A DNA stretch of 64,000 nucleotides from Candidatus Hydrogenedentota bacterium (GCA_013359265.1 JABWCD010000011.1:124001-188000); one strand, 5' to 3'; shown: positions 25,691-33,895, numbered from the stretch's first letter. A program made the numbers and translations. The notes: generated by a model from the sequence alone, not told the origin.

Positions 25691-27494
25691 AAAACTCCAC
25701 GCGCTCCGTCCCGCCGTCGCGCGGGTTGGGCAACTCGAATTCTTTGATCAATGTGAAGTGCGCCATGTCCGCGCGCCAGGCGTCAACCATTGCGCCGACG
25801 CCCGTCTCCCGAAACGCGGGCGAGTCGGTCACGTACTTGTTCGGATAAAGGAGATACCCAATCCGGTTCTCGCGCAACCACGCGCGCTGTGACTCGGCAT
25901 CGCCCGATGCGATTCCCTTGAGTGCCTCGAAGTTAGTGTGGGCACTCCGATCCAAATAATAGCCGCGCGGATCGAGCGAGAGCACGACCGCATCCTTCGG
26001 GAAAGTTGCCGCCGCCCAGGCCATCGCCGGGAAGCGCTCGACGCGCGCGGCGAGATAGGCCTCCCGCGGCTCGATTCCCAGCGCCACAGGCAGCTTCAGT
26101 GCCGCGCCCGCCAGCGACGGCGCAAGACCGAGCGCATACGAAACAACAAGCGCCGCGCCGGTCACGCGCCGCAACGCGGGCAGTTTCTCGACGGGCAACG
26201 ATGCGACCACCATGAGCGGCGCAAGAAAAGGGAACGCGTACCGCGCGAACCGTTGGAAGAAAAAAATCGCGATCAAGCCCGCCACGCCGAACGCACCCAG
26301 CAAATGCGCCGCGCGTCCGCCCACAATAACGCCGATCACGCCCAGCACAAGCCACAACGCGCCGGGCGACGTGCTCCACCCGCCGTAGTGCGCCGGATTC
26401 ATCGTCAACGACCAGGGGAAGGCGAGCAACTGCAGGAGTCCGCTGCCCTGAATCGAGCTGTGCGCACCGATTGCCGCTACATCCACGTCCGGCGCGGCGT
26501 TTGCGCCCAGCACAGATGAGAAGAATGGGTACACCGGATTTCCGCTGACGACAGCGGTGCGAACCAGCCACGGCGCCGCGCACACCACCATCGTGCCGGA
26601 GAAGATCGCGCTGTCGCGCAGCCGCCTGCGGTCAGAGAGCAGCAGGACACCGAAAAGGAGCATCGCGTTAACGAGATACGCCGTGTGCCGGATTCCGCAC
26701 CCGCTGCCCGCAAGAATTCCCGCGAGCAGGAGCCAGCCCGTGCGCCGGTCGTTCTTCCACGCCGCGAGCGCACCGAGCGCACCGATGACCGTCGCGGTGT
26801 ACGGCACATCGATTCCCGGCGCCGGGCATTGTTCGAGAAAGAGTGGCGTCGTTGAAATGATTGCGGGCGCGACGACCGCGCAGCGTTCCCCGCCGATGCG
26901 CAGCGCCAGAAACGATGCGCCGCCGCAAAGCAACAGGCCGAAAAACCACGCAAGCTGCGCAGACTCTTTCTCCAACGAACCAGGGGCCGCGGCGAACAAG
27001 GTATGGACCAACTGCGGATACGCCGAATAGTTGTTGCCCGGCACGGCAACAATGCGGCCCGCCCGCGCGTATTCCGCGGGAAGAGCGAGATGCGCGACGC
27101 CCGCGTCCCAACTTGTCGCCGGCGCGCGCGCCGAAACGACTATCGCGGCAAACGCCGCACCCATCGCCACTATGCTCGCGACGCCAATAAATCCGCGCGC
27201 GGGACGAAACGGGACCGGCACGAGGAGAGATTGGCCGTGAAGCAGCCGATACACGGCAAACGCAATTCCGCCCAGCGCAACGAGCAGGGTCGCCAATTGC
27301 GCGGCCACCAAGTTGACGGAGCCGATGGCGAGTAAACCCGCGCTCTGAATGCACAACCCGGCCAACGTAGCGGCAATATAGGATTCCAGCGTGCGCGGCA
27401 ACGCAAGGACGCGCAGTAGCGCCCACGCAATCACGACGGATGTAATGGACAGACTTATCACGACCCCGGCAATCCCCGAATGCAAACGCGCCAT
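25674..27494 (-). CDS. Polytopic membrane protein, GT-C/ArnT-like glycosyltransferase candidate
   Basis: About 606 residues from ATG 27494; the frame is open to 27632 but the extra 46 codons run through a hairpin and look untranslated. There are at least eleven hydrophobic segments. AGVAHLALPAEYARAGRI in the first large outer loop resembles the Asp/Glu-containing loop of GT-C transferases such as ArnT and mannosyltransferases. A soluble C-terminal part of ~130 residues follows. It is the first gene of the polysaccharide operon, with a terminator-like hairpin in its leader. Substrate unknown. Confidence 0.75.
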   Translation of the reverse strand: MARLHSGIAGVVISLSITSVVIAWALLRVLALPRTLESYIAATLAGLCIQSAGLLAIGSVNLVAAQLATLLVALGGIAFAVYRLLHGQSLLVPVPFRPARGFIGVASIVAMGAAFAAIVVSARAPATSWDAGVAHLALPAEYARAGRIVAVPGNNYSAYPQLVHTLFAAAPGSLEKESAQLAWFFGLLLCGGASFLALRIGGERCAVVAPAIISTTPLFLEQCPAPGIDVPYTATVIGALGALAAWKNDRRTGWLLLAGILAGSGCGIRHTAYLVNAMLLFGVLLLSDRRRLRDSAIFSGTMVVCAAPWLVRTAVVSGNPVYPFFSSVLGANAAPDVDVAAIGAHSSIQGSGLLQLLAFPWSLTMNPAHYGGWSTSPGALWLVLGVIGVIVGGRAAHLLGAFGVAGLIAIFFFQRFARYAFPFLAPLMVVASLPVEKLPALRRVTGAALVVSYALGLAPSLAGAALKLPVALGIEPREAYLAARVERFPAMAWAAATFPKDAVVLSLDPRGYYLDRSAHTNFEALKGIASGDAESQRAWLRENRIGYLLYPNKYVTDSPAFRETGVGAMVDAWRADMAHFTLIKEFELPNPRDGGTERVEFYEFKP

Positions 27495-27513
27495 CATAAT
27501 CTTTTCGACCAAG

Positions 27514-27546
27514 AAAAACGGAGAAGGGACGCCGAAGCGTCCCTTC
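27514..27546 (-). terminator. Strong terminator-like hairpin upstream of the polysaccharide operon
   Basis: A 10-bp perfect stem (27523-27532 with 27537-27546) closes a four-base CGAA loop. On the minus strand it is followed by CTCCGTTTTT, a T-run. It lies 20-50 bp before the ATG at 27494, so it either ends the phage-cassette transcript or attenuates the operon's own leader. Confidence 0.75.
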
Positions 27547-27644
27547 CGGGGTTGGGGAGAGGTGGGGTGTGAGGCTCTGTAAATCGAGTTTTTCGAGCGA
27601 CGGTACACTCGTGCTACCCTGCAAATCCCCACTTTCCCGACTAC

Positions 27645-27738
27645 TCGTGCTCGTGCTCGTGCGTCGCCATAGTACTCGTGGCTCGTTTCTCGATTATCGA
27701 GTATCGATTACGCGTGGCGAGCAGGAGCACGATCACGA
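27645..27738. repeat. GTGCTCGTGCTCC-family inverted repeat, copy 1
   Basis: The left arm (27645-27669, TCGTGCTCGTGCTCGTGC...) pairs with the right arm (27715-27738) with two mismatches and one indel. The centre contains nested CGATTATCGAGTATCGAT-type symmetry. Related copies are at 31657-31707, 34993-35066 and 38203-38242. Confidence 0.8.
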
Positions 27739-27824
27739 AAGTGTCATCTCTGCAATTCGCATCGACTTCGGGTGAAGCAAGGCTCCATAACAATTCACAA
27801 TCGTAATCGAGTTTCTGCCCCGTA

Positions 27825-28193
27825 CTACGCCGCCTTCCGCTGCTTCACCAACTTCGTGATCCACAGGTCGATGTAGTCGTGTCCGATCGATCCGATGACA
27901 TCCACGCCACGCGTGCGGCCGAACGCAATCGCAGCGTCGCGCGCGAGTTCGCGGGCCCGGCGGCGTTCCTCGCTCGACAACTTTCCGTCCGCGCTCGCCT
28001 CTTTCACCGCGCGCACGTAGACGTCGTACGTCTGTTGCACGCCGGCCTCGAGTGCGTTTAACGCCTCGGCAAACCGGTTGTCACGCGCGCGCTGATACCA
28101 ATCGCTCGCCTTGAAGAAGGCCCACAATCCGCCCAGGACCGCGCCCAACGTCGTCAGCGCCGGCTCCGAAACCAATTGACTCATGTCGTTCAT
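27825..28193 (-). CDS. Holin-like small membrane protein of the phage cassette
   Basis: 122 residues, ATG preceded by AGGAGG. One hydrophobic segment (about residues 13-28, LTTLGAVLGGLWAFF) is followed by a long charged helical region containing ADGKLSSEERRRARELARDAA and ending IDLWITKLVKQRKAA. This short-membrane-anchor plus amphipathic-helix plan resembles phage LL-H-type holins, and the position after the tail genes fits a lysis role. No endolysin is next to it. Assignment is by layout, not by a strong motif. Last gene of the cassette, 45 bp after the fibre-like gene. Confidence 0.5.
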   Translation of the reverse strand: MNDMSQLVSEPALTTLGAVLGGLWAFFKASDWYQRARDNRFAEALNALEAGVQQTYDVYVRAVKEASADGKLSSEERRRARELARDAAIAFGRTRGVDVIGSIGHDYIDLWITKLVKQRKAA

Positions 28194-28238
28194 AACTCCT
28201 CCTTACTTGGTTGTATTTCGTCGTTTCAATAGGTCCTC

Positions 28239-28760
28239 TTAGATAAAGTTTCGTGCGTCCACGATGTATCCGTTCGTCGCGTCGTCGGTGTTCTTGATCG
28301 ACGTCATGCCCGGGCGCAGATAGAGACTCGCCAGCGGAATGCAGTCCGACTGCGCAGCCGGTGCGCTCGGAGACGCCGCCTCCGTCCCCGTCACGATGCT
28401 CACGTCCCACGTGTTGAGCCGCGCCTGCACGAGATCGATCCGCGGCTGCGTTACCGGCGGGACCACGTCTGCCGTCGACGCGTCGGCGGCGAGCTTGTAC
28501 GGAAACTTCGAGATAAACGCGTAGCCCGGCTTCACCACGACGGACAGGTTCGGCGTTGCGTTCGCGACGACTTTCAGATCGTCCGCTGTGGCCTTGCGAA
28601 TCACGCCGTCGCCGCCGCCCCACGCGTGGCTCAACAAATAGAAAGCGAGTTCGAGCGCCAACTCGATCCGGTTGTCCCATGTGTTCAACTTCGCGGACGA
28701 CACAGGCCGCTCTTCAAACGACCACGTGGTCTTCGTGTATCCCAAACCTTTGATGGCCAT
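28239..28760 (-). CDS. Phage baseplate/tail-fibre-like protein
   Basis: 173 residues, ATG preceded by GGAG. The middle part (LSVVVKPGYAFISKFPYKLA, then RIDLVQARLNTWDVSIVTG, then IPLASLYLRPG with terminal YIVDARNF) follows the plan of phage proteins that sit on the baseplate. There, a small beta domain reports the position 'R-x-D-L-V ... G ... P ... I-x-L-A' before a host-binding tip. No large receptor-binding domain follows, so it may be the upper part only. It lies ten bases after the hub protein gene. Function by context and pattern; no enzymatic motif. Confidence 0.62.
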   Translation of the reverse strand: MAIKGLGYTKTTWSFEERPVSSAKLNTWDNRIELALELAFYLLSHAWGGGDGVIRKATADDLKVVANATPNLSVVVKPGYAFISKFPYKLAADASTADVVPPVTQPRIDLVQARLNTWDVSIVTGTEAASPSAPAAQSDCIPLASLYLRPGMTSIKNTDDATNGYIVDARNFI

Positions 28761-28770
28761 TCGTTGTCTC

Positions 28771-30510
28771 CTAGTCCAAGTGATGTACGCCGTCGAGCGC
28801 GACGCCTGCGTCGTCGAGCCGGAACTGAAATACCGCGGAACCGATCGGCTGGCTGCGCACCATGAAGCTCAGCGGCGCCGCCACGCTGCGCAGCGGCGAC
28901 GTGAGCTCGACGCGCGTCGAAACGTGCGCTCCGGAGAACCGGTGCACAACTTCCCTCACGCGGGCGATCAACTTTCCCGCGAAACGGCCGCCGAACTCGT
29001 GTTCCAGTTCGCGATCGCTCCGCTGCAACGGCCCGCCGCGCACCTCGATTAGATCGCCGGCCGCCACCTCCGCGTTGCCGTGAAAGAATTCGACACTGCC
29101 CACGCGCTCGGGGTACGACAGGTCGTCCAGCAGCCCGGCCGCCAGCTTGTCCGCGTCCTCCTCGCGCGAGATGCCGAAGTACTCGAGCGACCGCGCGGCG
29201 AAGCCATACTCGTCGATGCTCTCACCGCGCGCGTAGGTCTTGCTCACGGCGCCGGAAACGGGGTTGCCGTCGAAATAGATGGCGTTCGCAAGTTCCGTCC
29301 GATTGGCGCCGTAGGCCACGCCGATGCGCACGGGGTCGAAGTACCACACCCGCGCCGGCCGCACGGCCTTGTAGAACTGCACCGCCATTTCTTCGTCGAC
29401 CGACCACACGTAGCCGCCCGCCGCATATGCCAGCGCCGTCAGCGCCTCGAGTATGCCGACCGATGTGTCCAACGCGATCAACGCTGTCGGCGCGTCCTCA
29501 ATCGAATCGGCGGACGTACCGCGATACGAATAGAAATCCTTTAACGCCATGTCTGGGTCGTGGTAAAGGCCATCTTGGTACAGGTACACGTCCGCATGGC
29601 CCAATTCGACTTGCGCCGCGTTGAAACACTGCCCGTTGCCGTACACCATGCCAATGTATCGCCCGAATGCATCCACGCGATCGTCGTACTCGCCCAGCGC
29701 GTTTTTGTGCGGATTCAACTCGATGTAGTCGATGCCGTGCGTATCGATGAGCGATTGCAGCGACGCCGTGGCGGCGTCCGCCCGCAGCTTGTACCCGCTC
29801 GCGTCGTACTGCGCGTTCGTCCAATCGGCAACCTCCGGGTGCCGCGTAATCGCGTGGCTGTTGCGCGACGACTCTTCGCAATCGATCATCAGCATGCGCA
29901 GGTCCGGCCACGCCGCGCCGTCCACGACGATCCCGGCGATCGTGTCGCCGTCTTTCGCATATGCCGCGCTCGTGTCCACGCGCACGCCTCCAACCCATTG
30001 ACCGGTCGCGATGCCGCCGATCTGCAGTTCGTTCTCCGGCGTCTTACGCGCGAGAAATTTCAAGTACTCCCGCTCCGCGCCCTGCGGATACGCGCTGTGC
30101 GCCACGGTGTAATGAATCGATCCCAACGCGCGGTTGATCGCGTCCTTCACGATCGCGCTGATGCTTTGGTTCGCGTACGCGCGCGACACAATCGAATTGC
30201 CCGCGGCGGTTTCGCTTTCCGCGAGAAACTCGACGGCCTCGTGAAACCGCACGTACCGGTCGAGGATCAGTTTTCGCGTGTCGCTCCAACGCGGGACAAC
30301 CTCCGTCACGCGGACATCGCAAAACAACCGGCCCTCGACAAAGACCTTGATTCGGTACCCCGGACTGAGATTGCCGAAGCGTGCCGACAGAATTCCGCGC
30401 ACGCTGTCGCGCTGATCGGGCGAGCGGCGGACCGCCTCGACAAGCGGCACGTCGTCGAACGACGCGATGCGGCGCCCAAAAGTGTCGAGAATCTCTAATC
30501 GGTACGTCAT
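28771..30510 (-). CDS. Tail-hub (Tal-like) protein with embedded staphylococcal-nuclease domain
   Basis: 579 residues. The outer parts (1-~180 and ~330-579) look like a phage tail hub: beta-rich start with FGNLSPGYRIKVFVEG, NQSISAIVKDAIN, EREYLKFLARKT, and a C-terminal half with YAAGGYVWS, DDLSYPERVGSVEF and GDLIEVRGG. Residues ~185-320 match an SNase domain: DGDT (187-190), Arg205, Asp210 and Glu213 in RMLMIDCEE, and Arg284 in FGRYIG, then YGNGQCFNAAQVELGHADVYLY. These correspond to Asp21, Arg35, Asp40, Glu43 and Arg87 of staphylococcal nuclease, with the 35-40-43 spacing exact, so calcium-dependent DNA/RNA cleavage is plausible. It sits four bases after the Dit gene. Hub identity comes partly from position. 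Confidence 0.78.
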   Translation of the reverse strand: MTYRLEILDTFGRRIASFDDVPLVEAVRRSPDQRDSVRGILSARFGNLSPGYRIKVFVEGRLFCDVRVTEVVPRWSDTRKLILDRYVRFHEAVEFLAESETAAGNSIVSRAYANQSISAIVKDAINRALGSIHYTVAHSAYPQGAEREYLKFLARKTPENELQIGGIATGQWVGGVRVDTSAAYAKDGDTIAGIVVDGAAWPDLRMLMIDCEESSRNSHAITRHPEVADWTNAQYDASGYKLRADAATASLQSLIDTHGIDYIELNPHKNALGEYDDRVDAFGRYIGMVYGNGQCFNAAQVELGHADVYLYQDGLYHDPDMALKDFYSYRGTSADSIEDAPTALIALDTSVGILEALTALAYAAGGYVWSVDEEMAVQFYKAVRPARVWYFDPVRIGVAYGANRTELANAIYFDGNPVSGAVSKTYARGESIDEYGFAARSLEYFGISREEDADKLAAGLLDDLSYPERVGSVEFFHGNAEVAAGDLIEVRGGPLQRSDRELEHEFGGRFAGKLIARVREVVHRFSGAHVSTRVELTSPLRSVAAPLSFMVRSQPIGSAVFQFRLDDAGVALDGVHHLD

Positions 30511-30514
30511 CGCG

Positions 30515-31201
30515 CTACCACCACCGATCGCGGTATTCGACCGTCACGCTGGCGTTGTGCGTGCTGGTTGCGTCGTCCGAGTACGTCAGCGTTGTTCCCC
30601 CCGGACTCAATTCAGGGAATTCGCCGGAGACGTACGGCAATACATCGCCGCCGTTCAAAGTTGCCGATGCGGATGCGCCATCGAAGACGAGTTCATCGCC
30701 CGCGGAGAGCGTTCCGCTGTACGACAAAATGCGCGTGCCGTCGGAGAATGCCGGGTTTACTATCGTGTCCGTTGCGGTAAGCCGAATGACTGGACGCGCG
30801 GGCGCGTTGCCCGCAGTCGTCAACTCGAGTGTCGCGCCCGACGCCGTGATCGGCCATGCGACGCTGTGCAGCGCGGTCGACTCCTCGAACGGATCGCGCG
30901 CGGCCAGCTTCAATACAAACGCCCCGGTCAGCGGACGCGCGGCCACGTTCCGGACAAATTCCGACCGCCGCACGAACATCCGCCGGCCCGGTCGCACCGA
31001 CAGCTCCGCGCCGTAATCGTCGACCGACGCCGCATTCAGGATGGTGTCCAGTGCGTCGTGTATCGCGGTCGCGTCCGATACGCCCGCGACGATTCCGGAA
31101 ATCTCGATAACACGTTCGCGCCGTCCGCCGACTTCGTCGTGCGTTTCGCGCACGGCCGTCGAATCGGGGTCGAAGATGATTGCGCCCAGCGTCACGGCCA
31201 T
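30515..31201 (-). CDS. Distal tail (Dit-like) protein
   Basis: 228 residues from ATG 31201; upstream in-frame codons overlap the connector gene and are not coding. The N-terminal half (MAVTLGAIIFDPDSTAVRE, GRRERVIEISGIVAG) and central LKLAARDPFEE match the ring domain of siphovirus Dit proteins. The C-terminal galectin-like domain is characteristic: GTRILSYSGTLSAGDELVFD, then PYVSGEFPELSPGGTTLTY and the terminal VEYRDRWW. Dit links the tail tube to the hub and baseplate. The gene lies two bases after the connector gene and four before the hub gene. No tail tube or tape-measure gene separates it from the head genes. Confidence 0.82.
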   Translation of the reverse strand: MAVTLGAIIFDPDSTAVRETHDEVGGRRERVIEISGIVAGVSDATAIHDALDTILNAASVDDYGAELSVRPGRRMFVRRSEFVRNVAARPLTGAFVLKLAARDPFEESTALHSVAWPITASGATLELTTAGNAPARPVIRLTATDTIVNPAFSDGTRILSYSGTLSAGDELVFDGASASATLNGGDVLPYVSGEFPELSPGGTTLTYSDDATSTHNASVTVEYRDRWW

Positions 31202-31203
31202 TG

Positions 31204-31620
31204 TTACGCGTCTCCCAGCACTGGAGCCGATTCGGTGCATTCCACGACGAGCCGCACGGGTTGCGCCGCGAGATACGGTTCCAGCACGAACCACGCCTGT
31301 TTCTCGGTTAGCGCCGCGATAGCCATCAGCGCGCGGAACCGCTCGCCCTCCTCGATGCGCTGCCCGCCAATGGTCACGTTGCGCTGGCAAAACGCGTCCT
31401 TCGCCGCCAGCGCGCGGTACAGGTACGCGCCCGCAAGCAGCGTCTCGCCTGTTACCAGTTCCTGGTCGGGCGGGTCGGCGTCCACCTCCGGATCGAGAAA
31501 CCGCTCAATCTCTCTGTGCGCGTCGTCGATGCACGCCTCAATCAAATCCGCGGGCACGAGTGCCGCGTCGTTCAACTGAAACCGCAAGCGCACGTCGGAT
31601 TCTGTAGCGAAGTTCGGCAT
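31204..31620 (-). CDS. Head-tail connector-like protein
   Basis: 138 residues, ATG preceded by AAGGAG. The sequence ATESDVRLRFQLNDAALVPADLIEACIDDAHREIERFLDP follows the plan of gp6/gp15-like phage connector proteins. There, helix alpha1 carries DAxxxIxxY/F and the protein forms a dodecameric ring below the portal. The C-terminal part is helical (LLAGAYLYRALAAKD). Connector rings normally join portal and tail, but no portal gene is in the cassette. Assignment is by pattern and position between capsid and Dit genes. Confidence 0.62.
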   Translation of the reverse strand: MPNFATESDVRLRFQLNDAALVPADLIEACIDDAHREIERFLDPEVDADPPDQELVTGETLLAGAYLYRALAAKDAFCQRNVTIGGQRIEEGERFRALMAIAALTEKQAWFVLEPYLAAQPVRLVVECTESAPVLGDA

Positions 31621-31656
31621 TGTTTACTCCTTAGAGGAATTCTTTTCGCTCCATTG

Positions 31657-31707
31657 CCGTGCTCGTGCTCTCGCACGTCAGGTGACGACATACGGGCACG
31701 AGCACGG
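31657..31707. repeat. GTGCTCGTGCTCC-family inverted repeat, copy 2
   Basis: CCGTGCTCGTGC (31657-31668) pairs exactly with GCACGAGCACGG (31696-31707). It lies in the 154-bp gap between the capsid and connector genes, so it may modulate read-through from capsid to tail genes. Confidence 0.8.
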
Positions 31708-31774
31708 ATAGGTGCCGAAAATCTGGAAATCTCGGCGGCGGAGGCGCCCGAGCGCGCCCCCGCCGCAGCGCCCG

Positions 31775-32824
31775 CTACGTCCAGTCGCTCTGGACGACCA
31801 CGCGCGCCTTCTGATAGATGACCGCAAAGTCCGTCACAACGGTAAGGTACGTGCGGTCCCACTGCTGGTTGATCAGCTTTTCGTTCTCGACGAGCACGTC
31901 CTGTTCCGTCAACTTCTCGACGGCGTAGCCCGAATCGAGAATCGTCAGCTTGTTCGCGGGTTGATCGACCATCGGAATCAGTTTCACGCCAAGCGGCGTC
32001 ACCGGATTACCGGTCTTCGCGAAATCGAACAACGCCGCGTCCTTGAACTCCGCGAGGTTGAGAATCGTCTGCGCCAGTGCCGAGTTCGCGAGCATGTGTG
32101 TCGGCGTGAAGTAATGGTCGAGCGTCAGCGTCATGTATCCCTTCACGATGTCCGCGTAGGTCCATGTGCCCGCGGAGGCCGTGTTCACCGTCGTCGCCGC
32201 CGTGCCCGCGCCGGACGAATCCCCGCTCACCAGCACGGTCGCCAGCCGCGCGTCCAGGTTGCGGCCGAGCCGCTCGCCGATGCGCTGCAAGTGCACGCGC
32301 AACATGTCCACGGACATGCGCCGGATCACCTCGTACGACGCGATGATCCCGCGGCCTTTCTTGTCCAACCGAACGATGCGGTCGCCGTAGACGATCTCCG
32401 ATTCCGGGATCGCCGCGCCTTCCGCGACGGTGCGCAGCTCCTCTTCCGCCGCGGTCTCCTCCACGTACGGCACGTCAAACGCCGTGCTAGCGATCGGTTC
32501 GTCGCGGATGATCAGCTCCGGATACGCCGGACGCCGCTTCAACCCCGCGACGACCGCCTCGCGCACCATGTCGGGAAACAGCCACTTCGCGTTTGGATCG
32601 CTTTGAAAAAACCGATCGACCGTGATCTTGTGCAGGTCGATTCCAAACTCCTGCGCGCAATAGTCCGACACATTCGTGCCCAGCGCGCGGAAGTACTGCG
32701 CATGCGTCAACCCCAGCGAACCCAGCGTTTCGTACAGCGTGCGGCCCTTCACCGCCCGCAGCCGATCGGGTTCCTGACTCAAGAACGCGACGCGCGCCTT
32801 AACCATGTGATCTCCGTATGTCAT
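31775..32824 (-). CDS. HK97-fold major capsid protein
   Basis: 349 residues from ATG 32824, preceded by AGGAG at nine bases; 32 upstream in-frame codons encode a repetitive polar stretch and are unlikely to be translated. Features of phage major capsid proteins are visible: an N-terminal helical arm, EEELRTVAEGAAIPESEIVYGDRIVRLDKKGRGIIASYEVIRR (E-loop region), MSVDMLRVHLQRIGERLGRNLDARL (spine helix), and AEFKDAALFDFAKTGNPVTPLGVKLI (P and A domains). No scaffold or protease gene accompanies it, as might be expected for an encapsulin-like or minimal particle. Lower confidence for the exact family than for the capsid role. Confidence 0.78.
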   Translation of the reverse strand: MTYGDHMVKARVAFLSQEPDRLRAVKGRTLYETLGSLGLTHAQYFRALGTNVSDYCAQEFGIDLHKITVDRFFQSDPNAKWLFPDMVREAVVAGLKRRPAYPELIIRDEPIASTAFDVPYVEETAAEEELRTVAEGAAIPESEIVYGDRIVRLDKKGRGIIASYEVIRRMSVDMLRVHLQRIGERLGRNLDARLATVLVSGDSSGAGTAATTVNTASAGTWTYADIVKGYMTLTLDHYFTPTHMLANSALAQTILNLAEFKDAALFDFAKTGNPVTPLGVKLIPMVDQPANKLTILDSGYAVEKLTEQDVLVENEKLINQQWDRTYLTVVTDFAVIYQKARVVVQSDWT

Positions 32825-33022
32825 GGAAATTGACTCCTGTTTATTGTTTTGTTCGTTGTCTTCGGTTCCGGGTCTCGGGTCTGTCGGGTCTGACGGGTCT
32901 CGGGTCCGTCGAGAATTCACGACGCCTTCTTCGCAGTGCCGCTCGTCGACAATTCAGAGTGCACCGCAATCTAAAACCCGGATTCACCGCGTCAATGCTG
33001 TCCATCAAGTCCATTGAGTTCA
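32825..33022. other. Repetitive leader of the capsid gene
   Basis: A gap of 198 bp. At 32872-32912 GGGTCTC/GGGTCTG/CGGGTCTG-like units occur about five times. At 32998-33035 GTCCATCAAGTCCATTGAGTT-like units recur. Neither has the look of a coding frame. The capsid RBS lies at its inner edge. Confidence 0.55.
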
Positions 33023-33430
33023 TTACGTCCATCCAGCAATTGCTTTGCGCACGACAGACCCGTGCACCTGCGCCGCGCCGGTATCCACCTTCACGTTCAC
33101 GCCCTGGCCGTTGCCGCTCGCCGGCGTCTTCACCTTTCCGTCCGTCGCCGACGCGACAATGCCCTTCACGCCGTCCACCGTCGGCGCCGTGCCCGCGTAG
33201 CTGAACACGCAGATGCCCCGCACCTTCACGGGAATCGCCACGTTGTTTGCATCCGCGTCCGCCAGCGCCTGGCCGAACACGGCGTCTTCGTCCGCCGTCG
33301 CGTTGTCCACCGTGTACGCGCCCGTCAACTTCACCGCGTCGCCCGCGGCAATGTTCACGGCGCCGCTCGCGGGCGTCCTGCACGTAACCACCAACTCCGT
33401 CACTGCACCGCCGACATCTCCATACGCCAT
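33023..33430 (-). CDS. Capsid decoration-like protein
   Basis: 135 residues from ATG 33430, preceded by GAGGAG. The sequence MAYGDVGGAVTELVVTC...ASGAVNIAAGDAVKLTG... is beta-rich and resembles DUF2190-like small phage proteins that decorate or stabilise capsids (AVFGQALADADANNVAIPVKVRGICVFSY is the conserved 'xVxVxGVxxV' region). First gene of the cassette. Its 5' part (33362-33515 including the ribosome site) is duplicated at 34162-34313, on the far side of a toxin-antitoxin pair. It lies 198 bp before the capsid gene. Confidence 0.65.
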   Translation of the reverse strand: MAYGDVGGAVTELVVTCRTPASGAVNIAAGDAVKLTGAYTVDNATADEDAVFGQALADADANNVAIPVKVRGICVFSYAGTAPTVDGVKGIVASATDGKVKTPASGNGQGVNVKVDTGAAQVHGSVVRKAIAGWT

Positions 33431-33515
33431 AGCGTCAATCTCCTCGTAGGTTGTCCTTGCCGCCGCCACGAATTCGGCGAATCGGCCTTTCACTTCCTAG
33501 CCCACGGCGTTGCAC
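33362..33515. repeat. Direct repeat, copy 1 (decoration gene 5' end)
   Basis: About 152 bp, roughly 90% alike, repeated at 34162-34313 in the same orientation. It covers the ribosome-binding site and first codons of the decoration gene. The two copies flank the BrnT/BrnA-like pair at 33608-34133. Confidence 0.9.
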
Positions 33516-33607
33516 TTTTTTGACGGATATTTACGCATTAGTTGCCGCATGGCACGCAATGTTCCACGCTCGTAACTCGTTGGCGCGGAACGCCGCAAGG
33601 AGTGGCA

Positions 33608-33895
33608 ATGTCTGAACTGGTCTTCGAATGGGACGAGGTAAAGGCGCGGTCAAACGTGCTGAAGCACGGCGTTGGATTCGACGAAGCGAAATCGGTGTTT
33701 AACGACAAGTTCGCGCTCACAATACCGGATTTCGGCCACTCCAGCGGCGAAGAACGCTGGCTGGACATAGGGATTTCGGATAGGGAACGGCTCTTGGTTG
33801 TCTGGTATACTGAACGACAGGATCACATTCGGATTATTGGCTGCCGCATGGCAACGAATGCCGAACGCAGGTACTATGAAAATGAACAATTCTGA
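33608..33895 (+). CDS. brnT: BrnT-family toxin, pair 1
   Basis: 95 residues from ATG 33608, preceded by AAGGAG; the frame is open 22 codons further up. The BrnT plan is complete: FEWDEVKARSNVLKHGVGFDEAKSVF, then a central HSSGEERWLDIGISDRERLLVVWYTER and the end HIRIIGCRMATNAERRYYEN. BrnT is a RelE-fold ribonuclease. The antitoxin gene overlaps by 20 bp. The pair is inserted between two copies of a phage decoration gene's 5' end and points the opposite way to the cassette. Expected role: a toxin neutralised by the downstream protein; possible addiction or anti-phage function. Confidence 0.88.
   Translation: MSELVFEWDEVKARSNVLKHGVGFDEAKSVFNDKFALTIPDFGHSSGEERWLDIGISDRERLLVVWYTERQDHIRIIGCRMATNAERRYYENEQF

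Larger units (their letters stand above)
27495..27824. other. Intergenic region between phage cassette and polysaccharide operon
   Basis: 330 bp without a gene. It holds a terminator-like hairpin (27514-27546) and one copy of the GTGCTCGTGCTCC inverted repeat (27645-27738). I see no gene in the remaining sequence. Confidence 0.6.

Noticed and set aside
27825-33430. Complete prophage
   Set aside because: No integrase, terminase, portal, tube or tape measure, and no attachment repeats that enclose it as a unit.
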